This document shows, piece after piece, positions 50,729 to 59,488 of a DNA stretch of 64,000 nt; the first letter of the stretch is position 1; each line of letters starts with the position of its first letter. A program made the translations under genes and the position numbers. The DNA comes from Microterricola pindariensis. GTDB taxonomy: Bacteria; Actinomycetota; Actinomycetes; Actinomycetales; Microbacteriaceae. The stretch spans positions 1 through 64,000 of the forward strand of contig NZ_MPZN01000004.1 of NCBI RefSeq assembly GCF_002936985.1. The letters are read 5' to 3'. The notes beneath the pieces were generated by a model. That model did not search any database. It had not been told where the DNA came from and was given only the letters and a program-made list of their open reading frames with translations.

Positions 50729-52954
50729 CTAGCGGGCGTCGACGGAGCGGGGCTCCTCCGGCATCCGGGACAGCTTCGACGGCCACCAGATGGCGCGGCC
50801 GATGTCGTAGCTGAGCGCCGGGATCAGCAGCGAGCGCACCAGGAAGGTGTCCAGCAGCACGCCGAAGGCGACGATGAACGCGAGCTGGGCCAGGAACAGG
50901 ATGGGCAGCACACCGAGCGCGGCGAACGTGGCCGCCAGAACCAGACCGGCCGAGGTGATGACCCCGCCGGTCACGACGAGCCCGCGCAGCACGCCCTCCC
51001 GGCTGCCGTGCACCAGCGCCTCCTCGCGCACCCTCGTCATCAGGAAGATGTTGTAGTCCACGCCGAGCGCGACCAGGAACACGAAGCCGAACAACGGCAC
51101 GACGGGGTCGGCTCCCGCGAAGTCGAACACGTTGTTGAAGACGACCGCCGAGACGCCGAGCGCGGAGGCGAACGACAGCACCACGCTGGCGATCAGCAGC
51201 AGCGGCGCGACGATCGCGCGCAGCAGCAGCATCAGGATCAGCATGATGACGATGAGCACGAGCGGGATGATCAGGTTGCGGTCGTGGATCGCGGCCGTGT
51301 TGGTGTCCAGCGCAACGGCGGTCGTGCCGCCGACCAGCACCGGGTCCTCCGCCGTTCCGACGCCGGCGAGCTCGGTGCGCAGCTCGGTGACGAGTGCCTC
51401 CGCCTCGAGCGAGTCGCCCGGGTAGTTGAGGGTGGCCTGCAGCAGCACCTGCCCGTCGATCACGGTGGGCGCCGTCGGGGCGGCTCCGGGGGCGCCGATG
51501 GCCTGGATGCCGTCGGAGGTCACCGGCAGGCTGCCGCTCGGCGAGTCGGCGGAGAGCACGGTGACGGAGGCCACCCCGTCGGTGGCCAAGGCCACGTCGG
51601 CGGCGTCCTGCAGCGCGCCCTCCGGCGCGACGATCACGGCCGGGGTCCCGGAACCGCCCGGGAAGTGCTCGCTGATCAGCGCCTGGCCGTCGCGGGACTG
51701 CGACTCCCCCAGCACGAACTCGCTGGAGGGCACCCCGTCGGCCTTGAGGCCGAGCATGCCGAGCGCCATCACGCCGAGGACCAGGGTGGAGGTGATCCAG
51801 ATGGTGCGCGGGCGGCGGCGGATGAAGCGCGCCACTGCGGGCCATGCACCCTTCTCGGTGAGGCTCTTCTCGCTCGGGCCGACCTCGCCGAGCTTGGGCC
51901 GGCGCGGCCAGAAGGCGGTGCGCCCGGCCCAGAGCATCAGCGCCGGCAGCAGGGTCAGCGAGGCGAGGAGGGCGAAGACGATTCCGATCGCGGCGACCGG
52001 GCCGAGGATCTTGTTGGAGTTGAGGTCGCTGAACAAGAGCAGCAGCAGGGCGGCGATCACCGTTCCGCCGGCGGCCAGGATCGGCTCCCAGGAGCCGCGC
52101 AGCGCGGCCCAGGTGGCGGCCCATTTGCTCTCGTGCACGTGCAGCGCCTCGCGGTAGCGGGCGATGTAGAGCAGCGAGTAGTCGGTGGCGGCGCCGATCA
52201 CGAGGATGAAGAGGATGCCCTGGGTCTGGCCGTTGATGAGCAGGATGTCGGCCGCGGCCAGCTGCACGACGACGAAGACGGCCGCGCAGAGCGCGGCCAT
52301 GCTGGAGCCGAGCATGATCAGCGGCAGCAGCGGGGAGCGGTAGACGATGACGAGGATGAGGAAGACGGCCGAGAGGGCGACGGCCAGCAGCAGCCCGTCG
52401 ATGCCGGCGAAGGCGCCGGAGAGGTCGGCGGTGAACCCGGCCGGGCCGGCGAGGATGCTGGTGAGGCCCGGGGTGTCGAGCTCGGCCAGTTCGGCGCGCA
52501 GCTCCACGACGGTGTCCTTGACCTCGCCGGTGGCGTCGATCTGCACGAACACCTCCGCGGCCTCGCCGTCCTCGGAGGGGATGGCCGGGGAGACGCCGTC
52601 GGCCAGCACGCCCGGTGTGCCCTGGAACGCGGTGGCCGCGTCCGCGATGACGGCGCGGTCGGCATCGGTCAGGCCGCCGTCGCGCTGGAAGATGACGATC
52701 GCGGGGATCGCGTCGGTTCCACGGAACTCGGACTGGATCTGCTGCACCTGGGTGGCCTCGGAGCTGGCCGGCAGGAACTGGACAGCGTCGTTGGTGGCGA
52801 CGTCGCCGATCTTGCCGAAGGAGGCCCCGCCGATGCCGAACAGGGCGAACCAGACGAGGATCAGGACGGCGGGGATGGTGGCGCGCAGCCAGCGCGGAAC
52901 GCGCGTCGACGGGCGGGGCGGCGCGGTGGCCGGATCGAGTGCAGTTTTGTTCAC
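50729..52954 (-). CDS. MMPL/RND-family membrane exporter
   Basis: This 741-residue transporter has 12 predicted membrane segments in two halves of 1+5, each with a large extracytoplasmic loop (about 40-170 and 400-515). FRGTDAIPAIVIFQRDGGLTDADRAVI and ALGVDYNIFLMTRVREEALVHGSREGVLRGL are MMPL signatures; the Asp-Tyr pair in GVDYNIF belongs to the proton relay. Relatives export lipids or drugs. GTG 52954 has TAGCCT seven bases upstream, and GGCTA/TAGCC 10 bases apart flank that promoter, possibly a repressor site. Confidence 0.9.
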   Translation of the reverse strand: MNKTALDPATAPPRPSTRVPRWLRATIPAVLILVWFALFGIGGASFGKIGDVATNDAVQFLPASSEATQVQQIQSEFRGTDAIPAIVIFQRDGGLTDADRAVIADAATAFQGTPGVLADGVSPAIPSEDGEAAEVFVQIDATGEVKDTVVELRAELAELDTPGLTSILAGPAGFTADLSGAFAGIDGLLLAVALSAVFLILVIVYRSPLLPLIMLGSSMAALCAAVFVVVQLAAADILLINGQTQGILFILVIGAATDYSLLYIARYREALHVHESKWAATWAALRGSWEPILAAGGTVIAALLLLLFSDLNSNKILGPVAAIGIVFALLASLTLLPALMLWAGRTAFWPRRPKLGEVGPSEKSLTEKGAWPAVARFIRRRPRTIWITSTLVLGVMALGMLGLKADGVPSSEFVLGESQSRDGQALISEHFPGGSGTPAVIVAPEGALQDAADVALATDGVASVTVLSADSPSGSLPVTSDGIQAIGAPGAAPTAPTVIDGQVLLQATLNYPGDSLEAEALVTELRTELAGVGTAEDPVLVGGTTAVALDTNTAAIHDRNLIIPLVLIVIMLILMLLLRAIVAPLLLIASVVLSFASALGVSAVVFNNVFDFAGADPVVPLFGFVFLVALGVDYNIFLMTRVREEALVHGSREGVLRGLVVTGGVITSAGLVLAATFAALGVLPILFLAQLAFIVAFGVLLDTFLVRSLLIPALSYDIGRAIWWPSKLSRMPEEPRSVDAR

Positions 52955-53038
52955 GCAACCAAGGCTATCGATTTACCTAGCCAGGCGAAACAATCAAAAG
53001 TTTGACGCTGCCGGGCGCGCCGTCACTGCCGTCGCCGC

Positions 53039-53281
53039 TCAGGCGTGCTGCTGGGAGAGGCGCAGGCGCGAGAGCACCATGTCGCGCAGGTCTTCCGGCG
53101 CGGTCTCCTTGCAGGCGCGCTGGACCGTCTCGGTCAGCACGACGCCGATCAGGTGCTCCGTCGTGCACTCCGCGCAGTTCGCGAGGTGCTCGCGGATGTC
53201 CGCCGCGTCAGAGCTGCACAGTTCGTTGTGCAGATACTCCTCGAGTTCTGCCTTGGCTTTCTCACATCCGCAATCGCTCAT
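53039..53281 (-). CDS. rsrA: Zinc-binding anti-sigma factor (RsrA type)
   Basis: The 80-residue protein has the ZAS pattern: Cys6 in [14 protein letters not shown], then His32, Cys36 and Cys39 in HLANCAEC. Such proteins hold sigma-R inactive; disulfide stress oxidises the cysteines, ejects zinc and frees the sigma factor. ATG 53281 overlaps the sigR stop (ATGA), so anti-sigma and sigma are made in step. The symbol is by analogy to the Streptomyces pair. Confidence 0.93.
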   Translation of the reverse strand: MSDCGCEKAKAELEEYLHNELCSSDAADIREHLANCAECTTEHLIGVVLTETVQRACKETAPEDLRDMVLSRLRLSQQHA

Positions 53282-53988
53282 TTTTTGCTCCTAGGTGCGC
53301 GCGCACCGGTGTCCGGGTTGAGGCCGATGCCCTGCTCTTGGGCATATCCGGCCAGCATTTCTCTCAGCATCCGGCGGCCGCGGTGCAGGCGGCTCATGAC
53401 GGTGCCGATGGGGGTCTTCATCATGTCGGCGATCTCCTGGTAGGAGAAGCCCTCGACGTCGGCGAAGTAGACGGCCAGCCGGAAGTCCTCCGGCAGCGAC
53501 TGCAGCGCGTCCTTGACGGTGCTGTCGGGCAGGTGGTCGATCGCCTCCGCCTCCGCCGAGCGGGTCGAGCTGGCGGTGCGCGACTCCGCGCCGCCGAGCT
53601 GCCAGTCCTCGAGCTCGTCGATGGTGCCCTGATACGGCTCGCGCTGCTTCTTGCGGTACGTGTTGATGAACGTGTTGGTGAGGATCCGGTAGAGCCACGC
53701 CTTGAGGTTCGTGCCCTGCTCAAACTGCTTGAACGCGGCGAAGGCCTTGACGAAGGTCTCCTGCACGAGGTCTTGCGCATCGGAGGGGTTCTTCGTCATC
53801 CGCAACGCAGCGCCGTAGAGCTGGTCGATGAAGGGGAGCGCTTGCTCCTCGAACAGCGCACTCAAATCTGGCTGGTCTGCGTGAGGCGTTTCCGCTTCTG
53901 GTGATTCGTTGCTCATCACCGGCAAGCTTAGGGCGTCGGATGCCGTGAACGCCTGGGTCGGGCGTTCCAGTAGTGCGGCCTCTGGCAT
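53278..53988 (-). CDS. sigR: ECF sigma factor of the SigR/SigH oxidative-stress type
   Basis: This 236-residue sigma factor has region 2 ([54 protein letters not shown]) and region 4 ([41 protein letters not shown]). It should direct genes for thioredoxin and mycothiol stress responses. Two starts fit: ATG 53988 with a strong GAGGAG, giving a 24-residue extension, and ATG 53916 (212 residues) with a weak site. In Streptomyces an N-terminally extended SigR isoform is unstable, so both may be used. rsrA follows with an overlap. Confidence 0.93.
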   Translation of the reverse strand: MPEAALLERPTQAFTASDALSLPVMSNESPEAETPHADQPDLSALFEEQALPFIDQLYGAALRMTKNPSDAQDLVQETFVKAFAAFKQFEQGTNLKAWLYRILTNTFINTYRKKQREPYQGTIDELEDWQLGGAESRTASSTRSAEAEAIDHLPDSTVKDALQSLPEDFRLAVYFADVEGFSYQEIADMMKTPIGTVMSRLHRGRRMLREMLAGYAQEQGIGLNPDTGARAPRSKK

Positions 53989-54054
53989 TGTTCTCCTCAC
54001 GCTCCGGTGTCATCTTCGGGTGCCGCGCACCCGTACCGACTATCCTGATAACCA

Positions 54055-55416
54055 ATGCTGATCTCGAGATATTCCAAGCCCGACTTCGACCCCTACGGCG
54101 AAAACAGCCCTGAGCCCGAAGAAACGCTGTGGCCGGCGCCAACCGCGACCGCACCGGTGAGCGCCGTTCTCTCACTTCCGGGGTCGAAATCGCTCACCAA
54201 CCGGGAGCTCGTGCTCTCGGCCCTGGCCGACGGGCCGTCGCTGCTGCGCTCGCCGCTGCACTCCCGCGACAGCGCGCTGATGGTTGAGGCGCTCCGCGAG
54301 CTCGGCACCGTGATCGAGGCCGTCCCCGGCCACGGCGAGTACGGCGACGACCTGCTGATCACCCCGGCGGAGGAGCTCTCCGGCAGCACCACGATCGACT
54401 GCGGGCTGGCCGGCACCGTCATGCGCTTCCTGCCGCCGCTGGCGGGCCTCGCGCTCGGCCCCACCACCTTCGACGGCGATGAGGCCGCCCGCCGCCGCCC
54501 GATGGCCACCACGATCAGCTCGCTGCGCGCCCTCGGCGTCGACATCAACGACGACGGCCGCCCCGTGCTCCCGTTCACCGTGCACGGCACCGGCCACATC
54601 ACGGGCGGCGAGGTCACCATCAACGCCTCCCTCTCCAGCCAGTTCGTCTCCGGCCTGCTGCTGGCCGCCTCCCGCTTCGACGAGGGCCTCTCCCTCACGC
54701 ACGACGGCGAGCGCCTGCCGAGCCTGCCCCACATCGAGATGACGATCGCGACCCTCGCCGCCCGCGGCGTCACCGTCGAGAACCCCGCCACCGGCCAGTG
54801 GGTCGTCGCGCCCGGGCCGATCGCCGCCGCGGAGGTCGACATCGAGCCCGACCTCTCCAACGCCGCCCCCTTCCTGGCCGCCGCGCTCGTCACCGGCGGC
54901 ACGGTCACCATCACCGGCTGGCCGAGCGAGACCACCCAGATCGGCGCCAGGCTGGCCGACCTCCTGCCCCTGTTCGGCGCGACGGTCAGCCGCGACGGCG
55001 ACCGCCTCACCGTGACCGGCGGCGAGAGCATCCGCGGCGTCACCCTCGACCTGCCGGAGGGCGGCGAGCTCGTGCCCAACCTGGTCGCGCTGGCCGCGCT
55101 CGCCTCCGAGCCGAGCACGATCACCGGCATCGGCCACATCCGCCACCACGAGACCGACCGGCTGGCCGCGCTCGTCACCGAGATCAACAAGCTCGGCGGC
55201 CGGGTCACCGAGCTGGAAGACGGCCTGCACATCGAGCCGGCCGAGCTGCACGGCGGCACCTGGCTGAGCTACGAGGACCACCGCATGGCCACGACGGGCG
55301 CCATCATCGGACTCGCCGTTCCCGGCGTCGCCATCGAGGATGTCGGCACCACGGCCAAGACGCTGCCGCAGTTCACGGCGCTCTGGCACGGCATGCTGGG
55401 CGGCCACGGCGCATGA
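54055..55416 (+). CDS. aroA: 3-phosphoshikimate 1-carboxyvinyltransferase (EPSP synthase)
   Basis: The 453-residue enzyme catalyses the sixth step of the shikimate pathway. [20 protein letters not shown] holds the PEP/shikimate site, [16 protein letters not shown] is the LGNAGT-equivalent loop, and [16 protein letters not shown] and [15 protein letters not shown] complete the active site. TATCCT lies eight bases before the ATG and no ribosome site is visible, so it may also be leaderless or nearly so. It is divergent from sigR and overlaps rsgA by four bases (ATGA). Confidence 0.97.
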   Translation: MLISRYSKPDFDPYGENSPEPEETLWPAPTATAPVSAVLSLPGSKSLTNRELVLSALADGPSLLRSPLHSRDSALMVEALRELGTVIEAVPGHGEYGDDLLITPAEELSGSTTIDCGLAGTVMRFLPPLAGLALGPTTFDGDEAARRRPMATTISSLRALGVDINDDGRPVLPFTVHGTGHITGGEVTINASLSSQFVSGLLLAASRFDEGLSLTHDGERLPSLPHIEMTIATLAARGVTVENPATGQWVVAPGPIAAAEVDIEPDLSNAAPFLAAALVTGGTVTITGWPSETTQIGARLADLLPLFGATVSRDGDRLTVTGGESIRGVTLDLPEGGELVPNLVALAALASEPSTITGIGHIRHHETDRLAALVTEINKLGGRVTELEDGLHIEPAELHGGTWLSYEDHRMATTGAIIGLAVPGVAIEDVGTTAKTLPQFTALWHGMLGGHGA

Positions 55417-56483
55417 GCTGGTGGGCGGGAGCCGACGATGACGACGATGAGCAGGAGCTCGACGAAACGGCCGTGCGGGTGCGGCCGAACCGCAAGGGCA
55501 ACCGGCCGCGCACCAAGACCAGGCCGGAGCACAGCGACGCGCTGACCGGCCGGGTGCTCGGCGTCGACCGCGGCCGCTACACGGTGCTGCTCGACGAGAA
55601 CACTCCAGAGGAGCGCCAGGTCACCTCCGCGCGCGCCAGCGAGCTGCGCAAGAAGGCCGTCGTCACCGGCGACCGGGTCGACATCGTCGGCGACACCTCC
55701 GGCGCTGAGGGCAGCCTGAGCCGGATCGTGCGGATCCAGCCGCGCGTCACCCTGCTCCGCCGCAGCGCCGACGACACCGACGCCGTCGAGCGCGTCATCG
55801 TCGCCAACGCCGACCAGATGCTGATCGTGGTCGCCGCCGCGAACCCGGAGCCGCGCATCCGCCTGGTCGACCGCTACCTGGTCGCCGCCTACGACGCGGG
55901 CATCACGCCGATCCTCTGCGTCACCAAGACCGACCTCGCCGACCCGTCCGAGTTCCTCGCCAACTTCGCCGGCCTCGACTTCCAGGTGTTCACCAGCCGC
56001 ACCGACGAGATGCCGCTGGAATCCATCTCTGCCTCCCTCGTCGGCCACGACACCGTCTTCGTCGGGCACTCCGGCGTGGGCAAGTCGACCCTCGTCAACG
56101 CCCTCGTGCCGGACGCGCAGCGCGCCGTCGGCGTGGTCAACACCGTCACCGGCCGCGGCCGGCACACCTCCTCCTCGACGGTGTCCCTGCGCCTGCAGAC
56201 GGATGCCGGCCGCGGCTGGGTGATCGACACGCCGGGCGTGCGCTCCTTCGGCCTCGGCCACATCAACACCGAGAACATCCTCAAGGCCTTCACCGACCTG
56301 GCCACGATTGCCGAGGAGTGCCCGCGCGGCTGCACCCACCTGCCGGACGCGCCGGACTGCGCCATCATCGAGGCCGTCGAGGCGGGCAGGCTCGGCGACA
56401 CCGGGGCGGCCCGGCTGGACTCGCTGCAACGCCTGCTCGGCACCTTCGCGCCCTCCAACCGCGCGGTCAGCACCGAGCGCTAG
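55413..56483 (+). CDS. rsgA: Ribosome small-subunit-dependent GTPase A
   Basis: This 356-residue circularly permuted GTPase releases late 30S assembly factors. An acidic N-terminal tail ([12 protein letters not shown]) is followed by an OB-fold (about 42-115), then G4 TKTD (171-174) ahead of G1 GHSGVGKST (218-226) and G3 DTPG, the permuted order typical of RsgA. The zinc site [15 protein letters not shown] closes it. It overlaps aroA by four bases, a linkage common in actinobacteria. Confidence 0.96.
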   Translation: MSWWAGADDDDDEQELDETAVRVRPNRKGNRPRTKTRPEHSDALTGRVLGVDRGRYTVLLDENTPEERQVTSARASELRKKAVVTGDRVDIVGDTSGAEGSLSRIVRIQPRVTLLRRSADDTDAVERVIVANADQMLIVVAAANPEPRIRLVDRYLVAAYDAGITPILCVTKTDLADPSEFLANFAGLDFQVFTSRTDEMPLESISASLVGHDTVFVGHSGVGKSTLVNALVPDAQRAVGVVNTVTGRGRHTSSSTVSLRLQTDAGRGWVIDTPGVRSFGLGHINTENILKAFTDLATIAEECPRGCTHLPDAPDCAIIEAVEAGRLGDTGAARLDSLQRLLGTFAPSNRAVSTER

Positions 56484-56553
56484 CCGCCGGCGTGCCCCGG
56501 CCAGGGGCGCGGGCACGCACGAGGCGCGCAGCCACAGCGGCTACGGTGGAAGC

Positions 56554-57033
56554 ATGACCGAATCTGTGCGTCTCGAGCCCGGCCAGACCGCCCCCGACTT
56601 CACCCTGCAGGACCAGAGCGGCACCGCCGTCTCGCTCTCCTCCTACCGCGGCCAGAAGGTCGTGCTCTACTTCTACCCGGCGGCGATGACACCGGGGTGC
56701 ACCACCCAGAGCTGCGACTTCCGCGACAACCTCGGCACGCTGGCATCCGCAGGCTATGCGGTGCTCGGCGTCTCCAAGGACGACGTCGCCAAGCTCGCCG
56801 CCTTCGCCGAGCGGGACGCGCTGACCTTCCCGCTGCTCAGCGACGCGGACCTGGCCGTGCACAAGGCCTACGGTGCCTGGGGCGAGAAGAACAGCTACGG
56901 CCGCATCATCACGGGCACGCTGCGCTCCACCTTCGTCATCGACGAGGAGGGCCGCATCACGCACACCTTCTACAACACCAAGGCCACCGGCCACGTGGCG
57001 ATGCTACGCAAGCGCCTCGGCATCGCCGCCTGA
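56554..57033 (+). CDS. bcp: Thioredoxin-dependent peroxiredoxin (Bcp/PrxQ type)
   Basis: This 159-residue enzyme reduces hydroperoxides. YPAAMTPGCTTQSCDFRDN holds the peroxidatic Cys49 and resolving Cys54, five apart as in Bcp/PrxQ. AYGAWGEKNSYGR and RSTFVIDEEGRI are further family blocks. It lies in the same neighbourhood as sigR/rsrA, fitting an oxidative-stress theme. TACGGT lies six bases before the ATG (leaderless). Its last 30 bases overlap the 3' end of the opposing membrane-protein gene. Confidence 0.95.
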   Translation: MTESVRLEPGQTAPDFTLQDQSGTAVSLSSYRGQKVVLYFYPAAMTPGCTTQSCDFRDNLGTLASAGYAVLGVSKDDVAKLAAFAERDALTFPLLSDADLAVHKAYGAWGEKNSYGRIITGTLRSTFVIDEEGRITHTFYNTKATGHVAMLRKRLGIAA

Positions 57034-57462
57034 GGCGCCCAGCTGGTTCCGGATGCCGGGAGCCAGCAGCAGCACGATCACCACGAGGGAGGGCGCCAGC
57101 AGCGCCCACCCGGCGGCGGGGTTCGCGTAGGTGCCCTGGAAGCAGCCGGCGGCGACGGCGATCTGCATGAGCTGCCAGCCGATGCCCGCGCCGCGGATCC
57201 AGGACTGACGACGCAGCGCACCGACCGCGATGGCGACCACGAAGGCGAATGCGACGACCGTGAGCGCCAGGATGACGAGCGCGCTGACCAGCGACGCCGG
57301 CTGCTCTGTGAGCAGTTCGAAGACCAGCCAGAGCACGGCGGCGGCGAGGAGTGCTGCCTCGGCGAACAGCAGGGTGCGCAGTAGCACCATTCCGCGGGAG
57401 GGGCGACGCCGGAACGGGGGGTATTCGCCCCCACCATCGGGGGTATACAGCTCGTTACTCAC
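57004..57462 (-). CDS. Membrane protein of unknown function
   Basis: This is a 152-residue protein with a Pro/Gly-rich cytoplasmic N-terminus (YTPDGGGEYPPFRRRPSRG) and four hydrophobic segments (LLRTLLFAEAALLAAAVLWLVFEL, LVSALVILALTVVAFAFVVAIAVGAL, IGWQLMQIAVAAGCFQ and AAGWALLAPSLVVIVLLLAPG). I do not recognise the function. It overlaps bcp tail-to-tail by 30 bases. The start is GTG 57462, with no clear ribosome site, in the divergent promoter region of whiB. Confidence 0.7.
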   Translation of the reverse strand: MSNELYTPDGGGEYPPFRRRPSRGMVLLRTLLFAEAALLAAAVLWLVFELLTEQPASLVSALVILALTVVAFAFVVAIAVGALRRQSWIRGAGIGWQLMQIAVAAGCFQGTYANPAAGWALLAPSLVVIVLLLAPGIRNQLGASGGDAEALA

Positions 57463-57489
57463 AGAGGAATCCCATACAAAACTATTGAT

Positions 57490-57601
57490 TTGACCCGCTC
57501 ACTATGGGAGCATATTTGAGGTCAAGTTGACGCTCACAGGGACGTGAGCTGATCATTTCAGATTCTACTTCCTGCAACCTGACTGTTACTCGCACGTGAG
57601 C
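57490..57601 (+). promoter_or_regulatory. Tandem promoters and GCTCAC/GTGAGC motifs upstream of whiB
   Basis: TTGACC (57490-57495), followed 17 bases on by TATTTG, and TTGACG (57527-57532), followed 17 bases on by TGATCA, are two possible promoters. GCTCAC stands directly behind or overlaps each -35 (57497-57502, 57532-57537); its reverse, GTGAGC, is at 57544-57549 and 57596-57601. The middle pair forms GCTCAC-N6-GTGAGC between the -35 and -10 of the second promoter. Confidence 0.6.
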
Positions 57602-57645
57602 CGGATGGCTCCGCAGAACATCCCCCGCAATAAAGGAGCACCCCC

Positions 57646-57894
57646 ATGGATTGGCGCGATAAAGCTGCCTGCCTGACCGCCGACCCCGAGCTCTTCTTCC
57701 CCGTCGGGAACACGGGACCGGCCGTCGACCAGATCGAGAAGGCGAAGGCCGTCTGCGGTCGCTGCAACGTCACCGAGATCTGCCTGCAGTACGCACTGGA
57801 GACCGGGCAGGACTCCGGCGTCTGGGGTGGCCTCAGCGAAGACGAGCGCCGCGCGCTCAAGCGCCGCGCCGCCCGCGCGCGCCGCGCCTCCTAG
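57646..57894 (+). CDS. whiB1: WhiB-family iron-sulfur transcriptional regulator (WhiB1-like)
   Basis: This 82-residue protein has the four cluster-binding cysteines Cys9, Cys37, Cys40 and Cys46 (CxxC spacing in CGRCNVTEIC) and the beta-turn GVWGG (58-62), followed by a basic DNA-binding tail KRRAARARR. WhiB1 proteins carry a [4Fe-4S] cluster sensitive to nitric oxide and bind the main sigma factor. Length and its position beside a PdtaS-like kinase match WhiB1 of mycobacteria. AAAGGAG precedes the ATG. Promoters and repeated motifs lie in the 183-base upstream gap. Confidence 0.94.
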   Translation: MDWRDKAACLTADPELFFPVGNTGPAVDQIEKAKAVCGRCNVTEICLQYALETGQDSGVWGGLSEDERRALKRRAARARRAS

Positions 57895-57913
57895 CCCGAG
57901 ACACTGAACCAGC

Positions 57914-57946
57914 AGAAGCGCCGCACGGATCCCGTGCGGCGCTTCT
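57914..57946. terminator. Bidirectional terminator between whiB and the PdtaS-like kinase
   Basis: AGAAGCGCCGCACGG (57914-57928) pairs perfectly with 57932-57946 around the triloop ATC, between two converging genes. A CTGTGTGTGTG run follows instead of a T tract. Confidence 0.85.
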
Positions 57947-57976
57947 CTGTGTGTGTGTCCAGGCTGTGTGCCCGCG

Positions 57977-59473
57977 CTACTGGCGCTTGTCCAGCCAGCG
58001 CAGCGGGATCTCGATCGTCACCTCGGTGCCGCTGCCGAGCACGGTGTGCCAGTCGATTGTGCCGCCGAGCTCGCCCTGGATCAGGGTGCGCACGATCTGG
58101 GTGCCGAGGCCCGAGCCGACCTTGCCCTCCGGCAGGCCGGAGCCGGTGTCGCGCACGCGCACGGTGAGCGTCTCGTCATCCCGTTCGGCGATGATCTCCA
58201 CCTCGCCCTCGCGGCCGGCCAGGCCGTGCTCGACCGCGTTGGTGACGAGCTCGGTCAGCGCCAGCGCCAGCGGGGTGGCGTACTCGCTCGGCAGCACGCC
58301 GAAGGTGCCGCTGGACTTGGGGTGCACGGTCGTGTTGTGCGCGGAGGCCACCTCGGCCACGAGCAGCAGCACCCGGTCGAACACGGCGTCGAAGTCGACG
58401 TTCTGGCTGAGTCCCTCTGACAGGGTGTCGTGCACGACGGCGATGGCCGCGACGCGGCGCATGGCCTGCGTCAGCGCCTCCCTGGCCTCCTCCGAGCGGC
58501 CGCGGCGGGCCTGGATGCGCAGCAGCGAGGCCACGGTCTGCAGGTTGTTCTTCACCCGGTGGTGGATCTCGCGGATCGTCGCGTCCTTCGTGATCAGCTC
58601 GCGCTCCTGGTGGCGCAGCTCAGTCACGTCGCGGCAGAGCACGATGGCCCCGACCCGCTCGCCGCGGTTGCGGATGGGGATCGCCCGGAGGCCGACCGTG
58701 ACGCCGCGCGCCTCGATGTCGGTGCGCCACGGCGCCCGCCCGGTGACGACGAGCGGCAACGACTCGTCCACGACGAGCTTGCCCGGCAGCAGCTTGGTGG
58801 TGACCTCGGCCAGCGACTCCCCCTCGAGCTCGTCGGCGAAGCCCATCCGGTTGAACGCGGAGAGCGCGTTCGGGCTGGCGAAGGTGGTCACACCGTCCAC
58901 GTCGAGGCGGATCAGGCCGTCGGAGGCGCGCGGGGCGCCGCGGCGCGGCCCGGTCGGGGCGCCGAGGTCGGGGAAGTCGCCGGAGGCGATCATCGCGAAC
59001 AGCTCGCTGGCGCAGTCGTTGAAGGTGAGCTCCTGGCGGCCCGGCGTGCGCGCCTCGCTCAGGTTGGTGTGCCGGGTCAGCACGGCGACGGGCGCCTCTG
59101 CGACGGCCGAGCCGGATGCCGAGAGTCGGCGCATCACGGGGACGGCCTTGACGCGGGTGGGCGTCTCCTCGTACCAGTCCGGCGCGGTGTTGTCGACGAT
59201 CCGGGCGGTCTCGAAGGCCTCCGTCACCTGTTTGCGCCACTCGGCCTTGATCTCCTGGCCGACGAAGTCGCGGTAGAACAGCGTCGCGGCGCTCGAGGGC
59301 CGGGCGTGCGCGACGGCGACGAAGCTGCCCGCCTCCGTTGGCACCCAGAGGACGATGTCGGCGAAGGCGAGGTCGGCGATGAGCTGACCGTCGGCGACGA
59401 GCATGTGCAGCCAGTCAACATCCAGCTGACTGCTGCGGCCCTGGGCAAGTACGAGATCACTAAGCGTCGACAC
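57977..59473 (-). CDS. PdtaS-like cytosolic histidine kinase (GAF, PAS, HisKA_2, HATPase)
   Basis: The 498-residue soluble kinase has a GAF-like domain (about 1-150), a PAS domain (about 175-290) and the HisKA_2 motif EIHHRVKNNLQTVASLLRIQ with phospho-acceptor His304. An ATPase domain follows (N-box ALTELVTNAVEHG, G-box DTGSGLPEG). Architecture and neighbourhood agree with mycobacterial PdtaS, whose partner PdtaR is an antiterminator-type regulator; no PdtaR gene is in the window. TACGCT lies six bases before GTG 59473, implying a leaderless start. Confidence 0.93.
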   Translation of the reverse strand: MSTLSDLVLAQGRSSQLDVDWLHMLVADGQLIADLAFADIVLWVPTEAGSFVAVAHARPSSAATLFYRDFVGQEIKAEWRKQVTEAFETARIVDNTAPDWYEETPTRVKAVPVMRRLSASGSAVAEAPVAVLTRHTNLSEARTPGRQELTFNDCASELFAMIASGDFPDLGAPTGPRRGAPRASDGLIRLDVDGVTTFASPNALSAFNRMGFADELEGESLAEVTTKLLPGKLVVDESLPLVVTGRAPWRTDIEARGVTVGLRAIPIRNRGERVGAIVLCRDVTELRHQERELITKDATIREIHHRVKNNLQTVASLLRIQARRGRSEEAREALTQAMRRVAAIAVVHDTLSEGLSQNVDFDAVFDRVLLLVAEVASAHNTTVHPKSSGTFGVLPSEYATPLALALTELVTNAVEHGLAGREGEVEIIAERDDETLTVRVRDTGSGLPEGKVGSGLGTQIVRTLIQGELGGTIDWHTVLGSGTEVTIEIPLRWLDKRQ

Positions 59474-59488
59474 GGATCCAGCGTACCT

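Noticed and set aside
50160-52958. 932-codon minus-strand frame overlapping the MMPL gene
   Set aside because: It is Arg/Pro/Gly-rich low-complexity translation of the MMPL gene in another frame; the MMPL frame has all family motifs.
53936-53990. SigR-type autoregulatory promoter (GGAAT-N18-GTT) upstream of sigR
   Set aside because: GGAAC and GTT are present on the minus strand but only 13 bases apart, too close for this consensus.
57532-57549. CRP/GlxR binding site in the whiB promoter
   Set aside because: The half-sites are GCTCAC then GTGAGC, the opposite orientation to the GTGA-N6-TCAC consensus of CRP-family proteins.
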